Notes: generated by a model not told the origin, from the letters alone. Counted from the stretch's first letter, positions 18,304-26,662 are shown. The stretch is DNA of 64,000 nucleotides from PLA3 sp964592235 (GCA_964592235.1 CAZQCF010000003.1:120242-184241); one strand, 5' to 3'. Numbers and translations are program-made.

Positions 18304-18663
18304 TTACCAGCTCCCCTCATAGAAGAACCGCTCGCGCGTGATCTTGTCGCCCTGCACGGTATACACCGCGACTTCCTGCAGCGACTTCCGCTCGCCGGTG
18401 TCTTTGCGCGTCACGTCGAACGTGATGTGCACCGCGAACTCGCTCGGCCCGTTGAAATACGGCCCGCGCACCGTCTCGCCGTGAATCGTGTTCGCCGCCG
18501 CCCACCGTTCGGACTTGGCGATCACCGCTGCCTGCCCGGTGGTCTCGCGGCCATCGCCCTCGACCGAGACGATGTCGGGGTGATACATCGTGCGCATCAC
18601 GTCGAAGTTCTTCCGCTGGTTGCATAGATCGACGAATTGTCTGGCGATGGTTTCGAGGCTCAT
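18304..18663 (-). CDS. NTF2-like (SnoaL-fold) protein
   Basis: A 119-residue protein. The frame is open far upstream, but the conserved domain begins at MSLETIARQF, so I start at 18663; no good ribosome binding site precedes it. The fold is the small alpha+beta NTF2 cone: an N-terminal helix (FVDLCNQRKNFDVMRTMY), HPDIVSVEGDGRE, then strands with FNGPSEFAVHITFDV and a final GDKITRERFFYEGSW. Members are polyketide cyclases, isomerases or ligand-binding proteins; this one cannot be assigned. It converges on the cyclophilin gene. Confidence 0.75.
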   Translation of the reverse strand: MSLETIARQFVDLCNQRKNFDVMRTMYHPDIVSVEGDGRETTGQAAVIAKSERWAAANTIHGETVRGPYFNGPSEFAVHITFDVTRKDTGERKSLQEVAVYTVQGDKITRERFFYEGSW

Positions 18664-18828
18664 GGTCGTTCCCAAGTAGGAGGAATTGCTCTGCCCGTTT
18701 TCTGGCGGAGCCGTAGCGAGCTGCATGGTAATCGAAGGGAATAACCCATGTGGAAGGACAGACCGCTTCGCGAACATGCGACAAAGGACCGCAATTATCG
18801 CTCTTTTTTGTCGTGCCAAGGGCCTCGC

Positions 18829-18856
18829 TTGCAGCCGCCGAAGCCGGGCATACAAT
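18829..18856 (+). promoter_or_regulatory. Predicted promoter of tRNA-Pro
   Basis: TTGCAG at 18829-18834 and TACAAT at 18851-18856 are separated by 16 bp. Transcription would begin near 18863, about 6 nt before the mature tRNA 5' end. Confidence 0.55.
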
Positions 18857-18868
18857 GCTTCGTTCGCA

Positions 18869-18943
18869 CGGGGCGTAGCTCAGCCTGGTTAGAGCGCTTG
18901 GTTCGGGACCAAGAGGTCGGAAGTTCGAATCTTCTCGCCCCGA
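18869..18943 (+). tRNA. tRNA-Pro (anticodon CGG)
   Basis: A 75-nt tRNA that folds fully. The acceptor stem is CGGGGCG with CGCCCCG (seven perfect pairs, starting with C as in bacterial tRNA-Pro). The D stem is GCTC/GAGC. The anticodon stem CTTGG/CCAAG holds the loop TTCGGGA with anticodon CGG. The T arm is GGAAG TTCGAAT CTTCT, and the discriminator is A. The 3' CCA is not encoded (TTC follows), so it must be added by nucleotidyltransferase. It reads proline CCG codons. Confidence 0.96.
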
Positions 18944-19032
18944 TTCGCCGAAGGCGAATAGAGCAGGTGAAAATATGAGGATGGGATCAGGCGAGTAGAA
19001 AAGTCCTGCACCGTCGCGCGGTTCTCAAGTCT

Positions 19033-19254
19033 GTAGGGTGGGTCGGTCGTATCGACCCACCAGCAATTTAGCAGACGGTTATCACTCGAATCAATTGAAT
19101 CGATTTCACAATACACCATGCATGGCTTTGACCGCGATACAGCAAATCGTCGCATTGCGATAGCGGAATCTGTTGGGGTGAAATAGGGTCCAGCCGGTTT
19201 TAAGCGGCGGCTCCAAGGCAAAATTGGTGGGTCGATTAGGCTGACCTATCCTAC
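19033..19254 (+). repeat. MITE-like element with terminal inverted repeats
   Basis: A left copy at 19033-19072 (GTAGGGTGGGTCGGTCGTAT, then CGACCCACCAGCAATTTAGC) and a right copy at 19218-19254 in reverse orientation (reads GTAGGATAGGTCAGCCTAAT, then CGACCCACCAATTTTGC) face each other across about 145 bp. The left copy itself contains a small palindrome (GTGGGTC/GACCCAC). A related single copy lies at 21229-21280. There is no coding capacity and no clear target-site duplication. Confidence 0.6.
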
Positions 19255-19555
19255 GCGACTGAAACCTACGGTTGCAGAACAGAAACGCAGAAAAATTTCA
19301 ACGGGTAACCAGTCGCCCCAATTCTATTTCTGGATGGCCTCGGCAAATGCCGGGGCCGCCTGTGTTTATGGGTTGGCACAAGTCTGTCCCGTTACCCCGG
19401 GGACTCGGGCCCCAGATTGGACCACACAGCGCGAAAGCGCCTTGGGGTGGTGGCCCTGGACATATCACGTCACGGTTGGACGAGACGCGACCAGGAAGGG
19501 GGAAATAAAGCGCTGAATCCGCCGAATCCCAAAAAGACTTTCGAAGGAGTTCCGC
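19255..19555. other. Non-coding stretch upstream of the serine hydrolase
   Basis: No gene is supported here. It holds an imperfect hairpin at 19336-19357 (GGCCTCGGC/GCCGGGGCC) without a T tract, and a GC-rich palindromic patch near 19393-19414. The ribosome binding site of the next gene (AGGAG) is near 19543. No convincing promoter was seen. Confidence 0.4.
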
Positions 19556-20914
19556 ATGCTGCCCATGGTCGCCGCCCTCGTATCCGCCTGCATCGCATTC
19601 CCCAAGCCACCAACTGATTCTGCAATTGCCGCCGCAGCCGACAGACTGGCCGCCGAGGCACTGACCATGCCGGGGGCCGCCGGCCTCTCGGTCGCCGTCG
19701 CCCGAAACGGAAAAGTGATCCACAGCAAGGGCTACGGCCTGGCCGAGGTCGAGCACAATGTCAAGGCAAATGGGGACTCCATGTTCCGCATGGGCTCCAT
19801 CACCAAGCAGTTCACCGCCGCGGCCATCATGCGACTGGTCGAGCAGGGCAAGCTCGGGCTGGATGATCCGATCACCCAGTACCTGCCGACGTACAACACG
19901 CAGGGCCGCAAGATCACCATCCGCCATCTCCTCACGCACACATCGGGGATCAAGAGCTACACGGAACTCAAACAGGTCATGGTGGATGAGCCCGAGCGCG
20001 AGTTCACGCATCAGGAAATGCTGGACATGGTCCAGAACGAGCCCTTGGCATTCACTCCCGGCGCCGGGCACGCCTACAGCAACACCGGCTACTACCTGCT
20101 GGGCATGATCATCGAAATCGTCAGCGGCAAGAATTACTGCGCGTACCTGCAGAATGAACTCATCGGGCCCCTGGGTCTGAAGCATACGCGCTGCGATTCC
20201 AACACCGAGATCATCAAGGGCCGGGCGCAGGGCTATGCCCTCGAGGGCGAGACGCTCGTGAACGATCGCGGGCTCGCGACGGGCACGACCTTCGCCGCGG
20301 GAGGGCTTCTCGCTTCGGCGCATGACCTGGTGGTGTGGGCCGATGCGCTGGTCGCAGGCAAGGTTGTCTCCCCCGCGTCGTACAAACTGATGTCCACCCC
20401 GTTCAAGCTCGCGGGCGGCGGCGCCACCGGCTACGGCTTCGGGCTTTTCATCGATTCGCTCGACGGTCACGCCCGCATCCAGCACGGGGGCGACATCTTC
20501 GGGTTCAACTCCATGCTGGCCTGGTTCCCCGATGACGGTGTGGCCGTCGCGGTGATTTCCAACAGCCGGGCCATCTCGTCCATGCGGGTTGCCGATGAAC
20601 TAAGCCGCGACGCGCTCGGGTTGTCCAAGCCCGTCGTCACCGTGACCCTCTCCGAAACCGAAGCGGCCCGGTGCGAAGGTGTCTACGAGTTCCCCGATGC
20701 GTGGAGTGTGACGATCACGCAGCGCAAGGGCAAGCTGTTTGCCCAGGCCTCCGGCGACAAGGAGTCGGAGATGGCCTACCTGGGCAAAGGCGAGTTCAGT
20801 TTGTGGTTGTACGACAAGAAAGCTCGCCTGGTCTTCGATCTGGCCGGTGACAAGCCCGCCCCGACCTTTGTACTTCACGAAGGCGGAGCGGCCCTGACCG
20901 CGAAGCGGAAATAG
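19556..20914 (+). CDS. Serine hydrolase of the class C beta-lactamase/DD-peptidase family
   Basis: A 452-residue protein with AGGAG upstream of its ATG and a short hydrophobic N-terminus (MLPMVAALVSACIAF) suggesting export. The catalytic SxxK is Ser 81 to Lys 84 (MGSITKQFTAAAIMR). The Tyr motif is YSNTGYYLLG, and the third motif is HGGDIFGFNSM in place of KTG, as in many esterase or peptidase members of the family. A C-terminal beta-barrel-like region of about 100 residues follows. Such proteins are esterases, D-amino peptidases or beta-lactamase relatives; resistance cannot be claimed. It stands alone between two repeat-bearing gaps. Confidence 0.9.
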   Translation: MLPMVAALVSACIAFPKPPTDSAIAAAADRLAAEALTMPGAAGLSVAVARNGKVIHSKGYGLAEVEHNVKANGDSMFRMGSITKQFTAAAIMRLVEQGKLGLDDPITQYLPTYNTQGRKITIRHLLTHTSGIKSYTELKQVMVDEPEREFTHQEMLDMVQNEPLAFTPGAGHAYSNTGYYLLGMIIEIVSGKNYCAYLQNELIGPLGLKHTRCDSNTEIIKGRAQGYALEGETLVNDRGLATGTTFAAGGLLASAHDLVVWADALVAGKVVSPASYKLMSTPFKLAGGGATGYGFGLFIDSLDGHARIQHGGDIFGFNSMLAWFPDDGVAVAVISNSRAISSMRVADELSRDALGLSKPVVTVTLSETEAARCEGVYEFPDAWSVTITQRKGKLFAQASGDKESEMAYLGKGEFSLWLYDKKARLVFDLAGDKPAPTFVLHEGGAALTAKRK

Positions 20915-21481
20915 CCATGGCGTGCTGGCGTTGCGCGATGTCGGTCGCGGCGCAATCCCGCCCGGCGCATTCCGGACGACGTGCTCACTTCAGCCGATGT
21001 CCGCGACGAGGTCTCGCGCTGAAGTTCAACGCCAGCGACAGCAGGTTCTTTGAAGCCGTCAAGGTGCTGTGGAGGATCTGGCCGACTTGGAAACCGCCAG
21101 GATGATCGGCCAGCCTTGAGTCCGAGCCTCCCGCGGCATGCTGGGAGTTCAAGCGATCTAGCCGGCCAACTCACCTGCGGTTTTGATTCCCGGCGCTGCC
21201 CCAATACGCGCAGCGCACGTTTAGCTCGGTAATGTGGGTCAGTCTTTTCGACCCACGACGGATTGAGCAATCCGTAGTCGTTCGGTCCGGTCGCGCCGAT
21301 GGCGCGGCAGGCGATCACACCGCCGGAATCCCCGATACAGCTATTTGTCACATTGCGTGCGCGGCCGCCGGCCTCACGGTTGATGCGGCGACCTCGCCGT
21401 CCTGGAGCGGCCTGCCTGGCGGGACGGAATGGAACGACGGAGAGTCCGAGTCCGGCAAGTCGGCCCGGACCACCGCCCCGG
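20915..21481. other. Gene-free stretch with one repeat copy
   Basis: No coding region is supported. The long open frames here are repeat-derived and do not look like protein. The stretch includes the solitary repeat copy at 21229-21280. It separates the serine hydrolase from the convergent topoisomerase VI gene. No terminator with a T tract was found. Confidence 0.5.
21229..21280 (+). repeat. Solitary copy of the GTGGGTC/GACCCAC repeat
   Basis: It reads GTAATGTGGGTCAGTCTTTT, then CGACCCACGACGGATTGAGC, and aligns over about 50 bp with the left end of the element at 19033 (both continue ATT-AGCA and end around GT-TC). The palindrome GTGGGTC/GACCCAC is preserved. No inverted partner was found downstream. 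Confidence 0.55.
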
Positions 21482-22633
21482 TCAATCCAGCCAGGCGGCA
21501 GGTTTCTTGAGCTTCTGCGGGACGTACGTCTCCGTCACGAACGAAATGCTCTTGGTCAGCAGGCTTTCGACTTCCATCTTGAAGCCGTGTTTTAGCATTG
21601 CGTCGATTTCCTTGCCCCACTCTTTCTTGCCCTTGAACCAGGGGTATTCCATGATCTGCTTCGCACGCTTCAGGTCCTTGTCGTCCACGGCGATTTTCAC
21701 GTCGTCTGACAAACCGAACTCTTCGAAGTCGCGGCTACGCACGCCGATGAACTTCGCATCGGGGATGGCCATGCGATTGCTTTCGAAGGCGAGATTGATT
21801 GACCCCTGCTTGATGACGCTGTAGATGTAGTACCCCCACGGATCGTTATCGAGCAGGCAATAGACCGGCAGCTTCAACTCGTTGTGCATGCGGAAGAGCA
21901 TACGGCGCACCGCGCGCGGGGGCTGACCGTTGCCGTGAGTGATGATGCAATTGTTCTTTTGCCAGAATTTGTCCTCGTTGAATCGCTGCCAGACGGTGTC
22001 TTTTTCGACATGCAGGATGTACTTCGCCTCGCACTTTTTGAATTGCATCATGTCGGGCTCGACGATACCGGGGATGCCCCAGCCCCCGCTGCCCATGCGG
22101 CGCAGGTCAATCTCGTCGCCCTTGCTGACGACGGTGAGGTTTCCGGCGATCGTGCCCCGGCTGGATGCGAAGACATGCAGCTCTTCGCGCAGGCTCTCCA
22201 GGGCGACTTCGAGGTCCTCGATGATCGGGTCGCTTTCGTCCTGATCGTTGAAGGTTTTTTCCGTCGTGCCGACGATGGTGTGCTTGGTGAGGTAATACAA
22301 ACCGCGGATGCTGACGGTCTTGTCCTCGTCGATCAGCTTCTTGCAGCCGCTGGCGATGAGCACGGTCTGCATGAAGCTCTTGGCCATGCCGAGGTTGAAG
22401 AAGCTGCGCGACTGGGCCTTGTCACCCATTTCGATGATGCGTTTGCGCGGGTTGTACTGTGCGTTGGAGAGCGTGCGCAGCGGGATATCGACGGCCGGGT
22501 CCCTCTTTTTCGCGGCGTGGGTCACGACCGACTCGGCGAGGCCGACAATCTTCTGCGCCGTGGCGGCGTTTCGGGCGGAGCGGGAGGCTTCGTTGCGTGA
22601 ACTTCCCTTGCGTCTTGCGGCTTTTTTGGCCAT
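21482..22633 (-). CDS. top6A: DNA topoisomerase VI subunit A (Spo11/Top6A family)
   Basis: A 383-residue type IIB topoisomerase A subunit. The winged-helix part contains the catalytic tyrosine region TVSIRGLYYLTKHT (Tyr 113/114). The Toprim part has its Glu in LHVEKDTVWQRF (Glu 210) and the metal Asp pair in CLLDNDPWGYYIYSVIKQGS (Asp 262 and 264). It would make double-strand breaks for ATP-driven strand passage together with Top6B, a GHKL ATPase. The N-terminus has a short basic, Ala-rich extension. AAAGGA lies upstream of the ATG. Top6B normally neighbours Top6A, but the upstream gene here is a divergent aminotransferase and no Top6B lies in the window. Confidence 0.93.
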   Translation of the reverse strand: MAKKAARRKGSSRNEASRSARNAATAQKIVGLAESVVTHAAKKRDPAVDIPLRTLSNAQYNPRKRIIEMGDKAQSRSFFNLGMAKSFMQTVLIASGCKKLIDEDKTVSIRGLYYLTKHTIVGTTEKTFNDQDESDPIIEDLEVALESLREELHVFASSRGTIAGNLTVVSKGDEIDLRRMGSGGWGIPGIVEPDMMQFKKCEAKYILHVEKDTVWQRFNEDKFWQKNNCIITHGNGQPPRAVRRMLFRMHNELKLPVYCLLDNDPWGYYIYSVIKQGSINLAFESNRMAIPDAKFIGVRSRDFEEFGLSDDVKIAVDDKDLKRAKQIMEYPWFKGKKEWGKEIDAMLKHGFKMEVESLLTKSISFVTETYVPQKLKKPAAWLD

Positions 22634-22737
22634 CCGTGGCGTCCTTTCTGGTGTCTGTTGCGGGTGTTATAGTTACCGTCCGGCCTGCAAATTGCAAGAA
22701 TCCGGTCGGAGAGCGACCGTATTTTGGAGACACTCCC

Positions 22738-23871
22738 ATGATGAAACTACGCCTCTTCACACCCGGCCCCACGATGGTCAGCCCCGAAGTCATGCTCGAG
22801 ATGGCCCAGCCGCTCGATCATCATCGCACCCAGGGCTTCAAAGACACGCTCAAGGAATGCACCGAGCTGCTCGGCTACGTCTATCAGACCAAGGCCGCCC
22901 CGCTGGTGCTGACCGGCTCCGGCACGGCCGCGATGGAAGGCGCGATCCTGTCGGTCTGCCGGCCCGATACGAAGACGCTGGTCTGTCACTCCGGCAAGTT
23001 CGGCGAGCGGTGGCAGAAGATTCTCGCGAAGTTCAAACTGCCGCACGTCGAGGTCAAGCAGCCCTACGGCCACGGCATCAAGGCCGAGATGGTCATGGAC
23101 GCGCTGAAGAAAAACCCCGACGTGAAAGCCGTCATTTTCGTCCACAGCGAGACAAGCACGTGCGCGGTCAGCGAGGCGCAGGGAATCGCCAAGGCCTGCC
23201 GCGATCATGGCGCGATCAGCATCGTGGACGGCATCACCTCAATCGGGGCGATCCCGTTCAAGATGGATGAATGGGGCATCGACATCGCCGTGACGGGTTC
23301 GCAGAAGGCGATGATGCTGCCGCCGGGGCTGGCGTTCGCGGCGGTGAGCGATCGCGCCTGGCAGGTGATTGACTCGTTCGAAGGGCCGACCTTCTACAAC
23401 GATCTCAAAGCATTCCGCAAGAGCCAGAAGGACAGCGACGTGCCGTGGACGCCGAACAACCAGATGGTCCGCGGGTTGCGCTACACCCTGCGGCAGATCA
23501 AGGCCGAGACGATCGAGGGCGTCTGGAAGCGCACGGCGCGGCTGGCGGCGGGAACGCGCGCGGCGTTCAAGGCGATGGGCTTGGAGATTTACGCGGCCGA
23601 CCCGGTGGATAGCGTGACGGGCGTGAATGTGCCGGCGGGCCTGGACGAAGGCGCGTGGCGCAAAGCGCTGCGGGCCAAGCACGGCATTCACATCGCGGCG
23701 GGTCAGGGTGAATTGAAGGGCAAGATGGTCCGCGTGAACCACATGGGCTACGTCGATGACGTGGACACGGTCGGCGCGATCGCGGCGATGGAATGGACCC
23801 TGGCGGAGGCGGGCTACAAGCTTGATGTCGGCGCGGGCGTTGCGGCGTTTGTGAAGGCGACTAAGGCGTGA
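22738..23871 (+). CDS. Class V aminotransferase, alanine-glyoxylate/serine-pyruvate type
   Basis: A 377-residue PLP enzyme. The ATG at 22738 has TTGGAGA upstream and starts the conserved N-terminus MMKLRLFTPGPTMVSPEV; the open frame further upstream is not used. The phosphate-binding region is LTGSGTAAMEGAI, the cofactor Asp is in SIVDGITSIGAIPF, and the PLP lysine is in VTGSQKAMMLPPG. Members convert alanine or serine with glyoxylate or pyruvate and also include phosphoserine-type and purine-pathway relatives; the substrate is not fixed. It is divergent from the Top6A gene with 104 bp between the starts. Confidence 0.93.
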   Translation: MMKLRLFTPGPTMVSPEVMLEMAQPLDHHRTQGFKDTLKECTELLGYVYQTKAAPLVLTGSGTAAMEGAILSVCRPDTKTLVCHSGKFGERWQKILAKFKLPHVEVKQPYGHGIKAEMVMDALKKNPDVKAVIFVHSETSTCAVSEAQGIAKACRDHGAISIVDGITSIGAIPFKMDEWGIDIAVTGSQKAMMLPPGLAFAAVSDRAWQVIDSFEGPTFYNDLKAFRKSQKDSDVPWTPNNQMVRGLRYTLRQIKAETIEGVWKRTARLAAGTRAAFKAMGLEIYAADPVDSVTGVNVPAGLDEGAWRKALRAKHGIHIAAGQGELKGKMVRVNHMGYVDDVDTVGAIAAMEWTLAEAGYKLDVGAGVAAFVKATKA

Positions 23872-23888
23872 ATTGGTGAAAGAGGCGC

Positions 23889-24149
23889 ATGCCTGAAATC
23901 TGCCGATTCTTTGGTATAATTATTTCGATGTATTACAACGACCGCCCGCCGCCGCATTTCCATGCGCGGTATGGTCGACAACAAGCTCGCGTGGCGATTG
24001 ACACCTTGGAATTCCTCGAAGGTGACCTTGGTCCGAGGGCAAGGAATCTTGTGATGGAATGAGCAAAGGCCCACCAGCCGGAACTCCGCGAAGAATGGAA
24101 ATTAGCGGCCAATCGCCATGCCTTGTTCAAGATCGCGCCACTGGAGTAG
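23889..24149 (+). pseudogene. DUF4160 gene interrupted by an in-frame TGA
   Basis: From the ATG at 23889 (GAGG upstream) the frame encodes a typical DUF4160 protein: MPEICRFFGIIISMYYNDRP, then PPHFHARYG, and after the break AKAHQPELREEW and a final APLE before TAG at 24147. At codon 58 (24060-24062) the frame has TGA exactly where the family has Trp (VMEW-A). A single G-to-A change would explain it, so this is most likely a recent nonsense mutation. A 57-residue truncated product or readthrough is possible. The DUF2442 gene begins 4 bp after the TAG. DUF4160 and DUF2442 are often adjacent and look like a toxin-antitoxin-type pair. Confidence 0.8.
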
Positions 24150-24153
24150 TTGA

Positions 24154-24414
24154 ATGTTGAGTGAGATTACAAATGTGTCATGCGAGAAGCGGTTTGAATT
24201 GCTGTTGACATTTGGAAACGGCGAGAAGCGCCTTGTAGACATTGCCGCGATCGTTCCGTTCGATGGTGTGTTTGAACCGCTGCTCGACGAAGTGTTCTTT
24301 CGGCGCGTTCGCGTCGACCGTGACATCGGCACGATCGTTTGGCCCAACGGCGCCGACCTCTGCCCCGACGTCTTGTACGAGCAGAGCACCCCAATTGCTG
24401 CCGTGAAGACGTGA
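24154..24414 (+). CDS. DUF2442 protein, partner of the DUF4160 gene
   Basis: An 86-residue protein with the usual DUF2442 pattern: LLTFGNGEKRLVDIAAIV, then FDGVFEPLLDEVFFRRVRVD, DIGTIVWPNGADLCPDVLYE. It starts 4 bp after the end of the DUF4160 frame, so the two were one transcript. The short stretch is less GC-rich than its neighbours, which fits transfer as a cassette. DUF2442 proteins are found beside DUF4160 and are thought to act as a TA-like pair, but the biochemical role is not established. This gene appears intact. Confidence 0.85.
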   Translation: MLSEITNVSCEKRFELLLTFGNGEKRLVDIAAIVPFDGVFEPLLDEVFFRRVRVDRDIGTIVWPNGADLCPDVLYEQSTPIAAVKT

Positions 24415-24445
24415 TGAGAGAGCGGTTAGTTCCTGCCGCTCAAGG

Positions 24446-25150
24446 TCAACTCGCCGCCGACTCCGCCGGTACAAGATTCAGCTCCACGAGTGCGTTGAGC
24501 GCCGCTTTCTGCTCGGCCTCTTTCTTGCTCGGGCCCCAGGCGCTGGGGAATCGCCGCCCGGCGACGACCACGGCTACCTCGAAACACTTGCTGTGATCCG
24601 GGCCTTTCTCGTCGAGCAGCTCGTACACCGGCGTGCCGCCTTGCTGTTTCTGGGCGAACTGCTGAAGTTGAGATTTGTAGTTATTCTGATGCTCGCTGGC
24701 GACCGCTGAGCGGATGTCCGGCACGACGTGCCGAAGGATGAACTCGGTGACAGCTTCCGTGCCGCCGTCGATTGCAATGGCCGCGATGAGCGATTCAAAC
24801 GCCGCCGCCGCGAGCGACGTGGGCAGCCGATGCCGCCCGCTGATTCCGTTGCCGAGATACAGGAATTGCGGCAGCCCCAGTCGCTCGGAGATTTCCGCGC
24901 AGGTCTTCCGCGAGACGACGGCCGACTTGATCTTCGTCAGCTCGCCCTCAAGGTATTCGGGATAATTGTCAAACAAATAGCGGCAGACGACCATGCCGAG
25001 AATGGCGTCGCCGAGAAACTCCATGCGCTCGTTGCTTTGCAGGCGGGACGTAGCGATGGAGGCATGCGTCAGCGCGGCCGACAGCAGCGACGGATCGCGA
25101 AAACGATACCCAATGGCTTCCTGACACGCGTCGAGCGCTGAATCGCTCAT
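24446..25150 (-). CDS. rnc: Ribonuclease III
   Basis: A 234-residue enzyme with an N-terminal RNase III domain and a C-terminal double-stranded-RNA-binding domain (NYKSQLQQFAQKQQGGTPVY, later KKEAEQKAALNAL). The signature NERMEFLGDAILG carries the first catalytic acidic residues. The second acidic pair is changed: the family has an Asp three residues before the Glu (ADAFE), while this protein has AAAAFESLIAAI, so the Asp is Ala and the Glu is kept. It processes rRNA precursors and structured mRNAs. I start at 25150 (MSDSALDAC); an alternative start lies at 25177. It is divergent from truD with a 240 bp gap. Confidence 0.93.
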   Translation of the reverse strand: MSDSALDACQEAIGYRFRDPSLLSAALTHASIATSRLQSNERMEFLGDAILGMVVCRYLFDNYPEYLEGELTKIKSAVVSRKTCAEISERLGLPQFLYLGNGISGRHRLPTSLAAAAFESLIAAIAIDGGTEAVTEFILRHVVPDIRSAVASEHQNNYKSQLQQFAQKQQGGTPVYELLDEKGPDHSKCFEVAVVVAGRRFPSAWGPSKKEAEQKAALNALVELNLVPAESAAS

Positions 25151-25390
25151 GAGAACGACCTGAAACAGGGGATACATCAGGCCGATGGCGAAAATCGCCG
25201 CGCGAGTAGGCGGTTTTCGTCATAAGCCCGACCGGCCGGGGCGGCTGTTGCGACAGCGCTTCACCCCGTATCGGCCGATTCCAATATACTATCGGGCCGG
25301 GCACGGGTCAACCTTCAGACGTCGCGCCGATCAGAAGAAATCGTCCTGCACGTACGAGTTAGCGGGCCTTCCTTGCAAGAGAAACTGTCC

Positions 25391-26662
25391 ATGACGAGCC
25401 TTCGCGCCGCGCCGGATGTCAGCGAGATGATGGTTTACCTGACCGCCGACTTCGCTCCGATTCCGGCGTCGATCAAACGGCGCTACGAGGACTTCGTCGT
25501 GGAAGAAGTTCCCGCGTACGAAGCGTGCGGCCGCGGTGACCATTGCTACTTCACGATCGAAAAGTCCGGGCTATCGACCATGCGAGCCGTGCAGGACATC
25601 GCGCGAGCGGTCGGCGCAAACGCGCGAGACATTGGTCTGGCTGGACTAAAGGACGCGCGGGCAGTCAGCGTGCAGACGTTGAGCCTCGAGCACATCGACC
25701 CGGCAAAGATTGAAGCGCTGCGCATCCCGCGCATTCGCATTTTGCGCGTCAGCCGCCACACAAACAAACTCAAGATCGGACACCTGCGCGGCAATCGCTT
25801 TCGCATTAAATTGCGCGACGTTCCACCGGAACGCGTCGCAGACATTCGCGCCATCTGTGAAATTCTCCACCGGCGCGGCACGCCCAATTATTTCGGGCAG
25901 CAGCGCTTCGGCTTACGCGGCGACAGTTGGGAGATGGGCAAGGCCATTCTCAAAAATGACCCGAAGACCCTCGTCGATCTTATCCTCGGCACGCCGGGGC
26001 CGCTGGACACGGGGCCGGTGCTCAAAGCGCGGCAGCTTTACCAGGCCGGGAAGTTCGATGCCGCCGCAAAAGCCTGGCCGTTTGGCTTCTCCACGAATGC
26101 GAGAATGTGCCGAGCCATGGCGAAGTCTGGCGGAAAGCATCACCGCGCGGCCCACGCACTCGACGACCGCCTCAAGAAGTTCTTCGTCAACGCATTTCAG
26201 TCGTATCTGTTCAATCGGGTTCTCTCGCAGCGCATCAGCGAAATCGATCGCGTACGCGAGGGCGATCTGGCGTACAAACACGACAATGGCGCCGTGTTCC
26301 TCGTGACCGATGCGGAGACCGAAGCACCACGCGCCGCGGCATTCGAGATTTCACCCAGTGGGCCGATCTTTGCGCCGCGTATGACGACTGCCGGCGGCGC
26401 GATCGGCGAATTGGAAGCCGCGGTCTTCGAAGCCGGCGGCGTTACACTCGATGAATTTCGCAAGCTGCGGCGCATGAGTTTTCACGGCGCGCGCCGGCCT
26501 CTGCGATTTCGGCCCGATGATCTCGCGATCGAGGCCGGAAGCGATGAACACGGTCCGTACGTTGATTTGAAATTCTCGTTGCCCTCGGGCTGTTACGCGA
26601 CGATGCTGTTGCGAGAAGTCTGCAAGGGCGATTTGACCGAGGCACTGGATGAAGAGGACTAA
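25391..26662 (+). CDS. truD: tRNA pseudouridine(13) synthase TruD
   Basis: A 423-residue protein started at the ATG at 25391; a TTG at 25373 is an alternative. Family motifs are RRYEDFVVEEVP near the N-terminus, the catalytic Asp segment GLAGLKDARAVSVQTLS, NYFGQQRFGLRG, and FFVNAFQSYLFNRVLSQR. TruD modifies U13 of tRNA-Glu and is recognised by this pattern with confidence. A TATACT at 25285-25290 may be the -10 box of its promoter. It converges on the Mpo1-like gene, with an inverted-repeat element in between. Confidence 0.95.
   Translation: MTSLRAAPDVSEMMVYLTADFAPIPASIKRRYEDFVVEEVPAYEACGRGDHCYFTIEKSGLSTMRAVQDIARAVGANARDIGLAGLKDARAVSVQTLSLEHIDPAKIEALRIPRIRILRVSRHTNKLKIGHLRGNRFRIKLRDVPPERVADIRAICEILHRRGTPNYFGQQRFGLRGDSWEMGKAILKNDPKTLVDLILGTPGPLDTGPVLKARQLYQAGKFDAAAKAWPFGFSTNARMCRAMAKSGGKHHRAAHALDDRLKKFFVNAFQSYLFNRVLSQRISEIDRVREGDLAYKHDNGAVFLVTDAETEAPRAAAFEISPSGPIFAPRMTTAGGAIGELEAAVFEAGGVTLDEFRKLRRMSFHGARRPLRFRPDDLAIEAGSDEHGPYVDLKFSLPSGCYATMLLREVCKGDLTEALDEED

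Noticed and set aside
18889..19221. A minus-strand 110-codon frame overlapping tRNA-Pro
   Set aside because: It starts opposite the tRNA and MITE-like element; its text is the usual tRNA and repeat mis-translation.
21150..21215. A stretch that resembles the 3' half of a tRNA (T-arm-like GGTTTTGATTCC)
   Set aside because: No stems pair properly and no acceptor or anticodon arms can be built. At most it is a degraded fragment.
20875..21351. A minus-strand 158-codon frame covering the repeat copy at 21229
   Set aside because: Its sequence WVEKTDPHYR matches the string encoded by the other repeat copy, so it is repeat-derived and not a protein.
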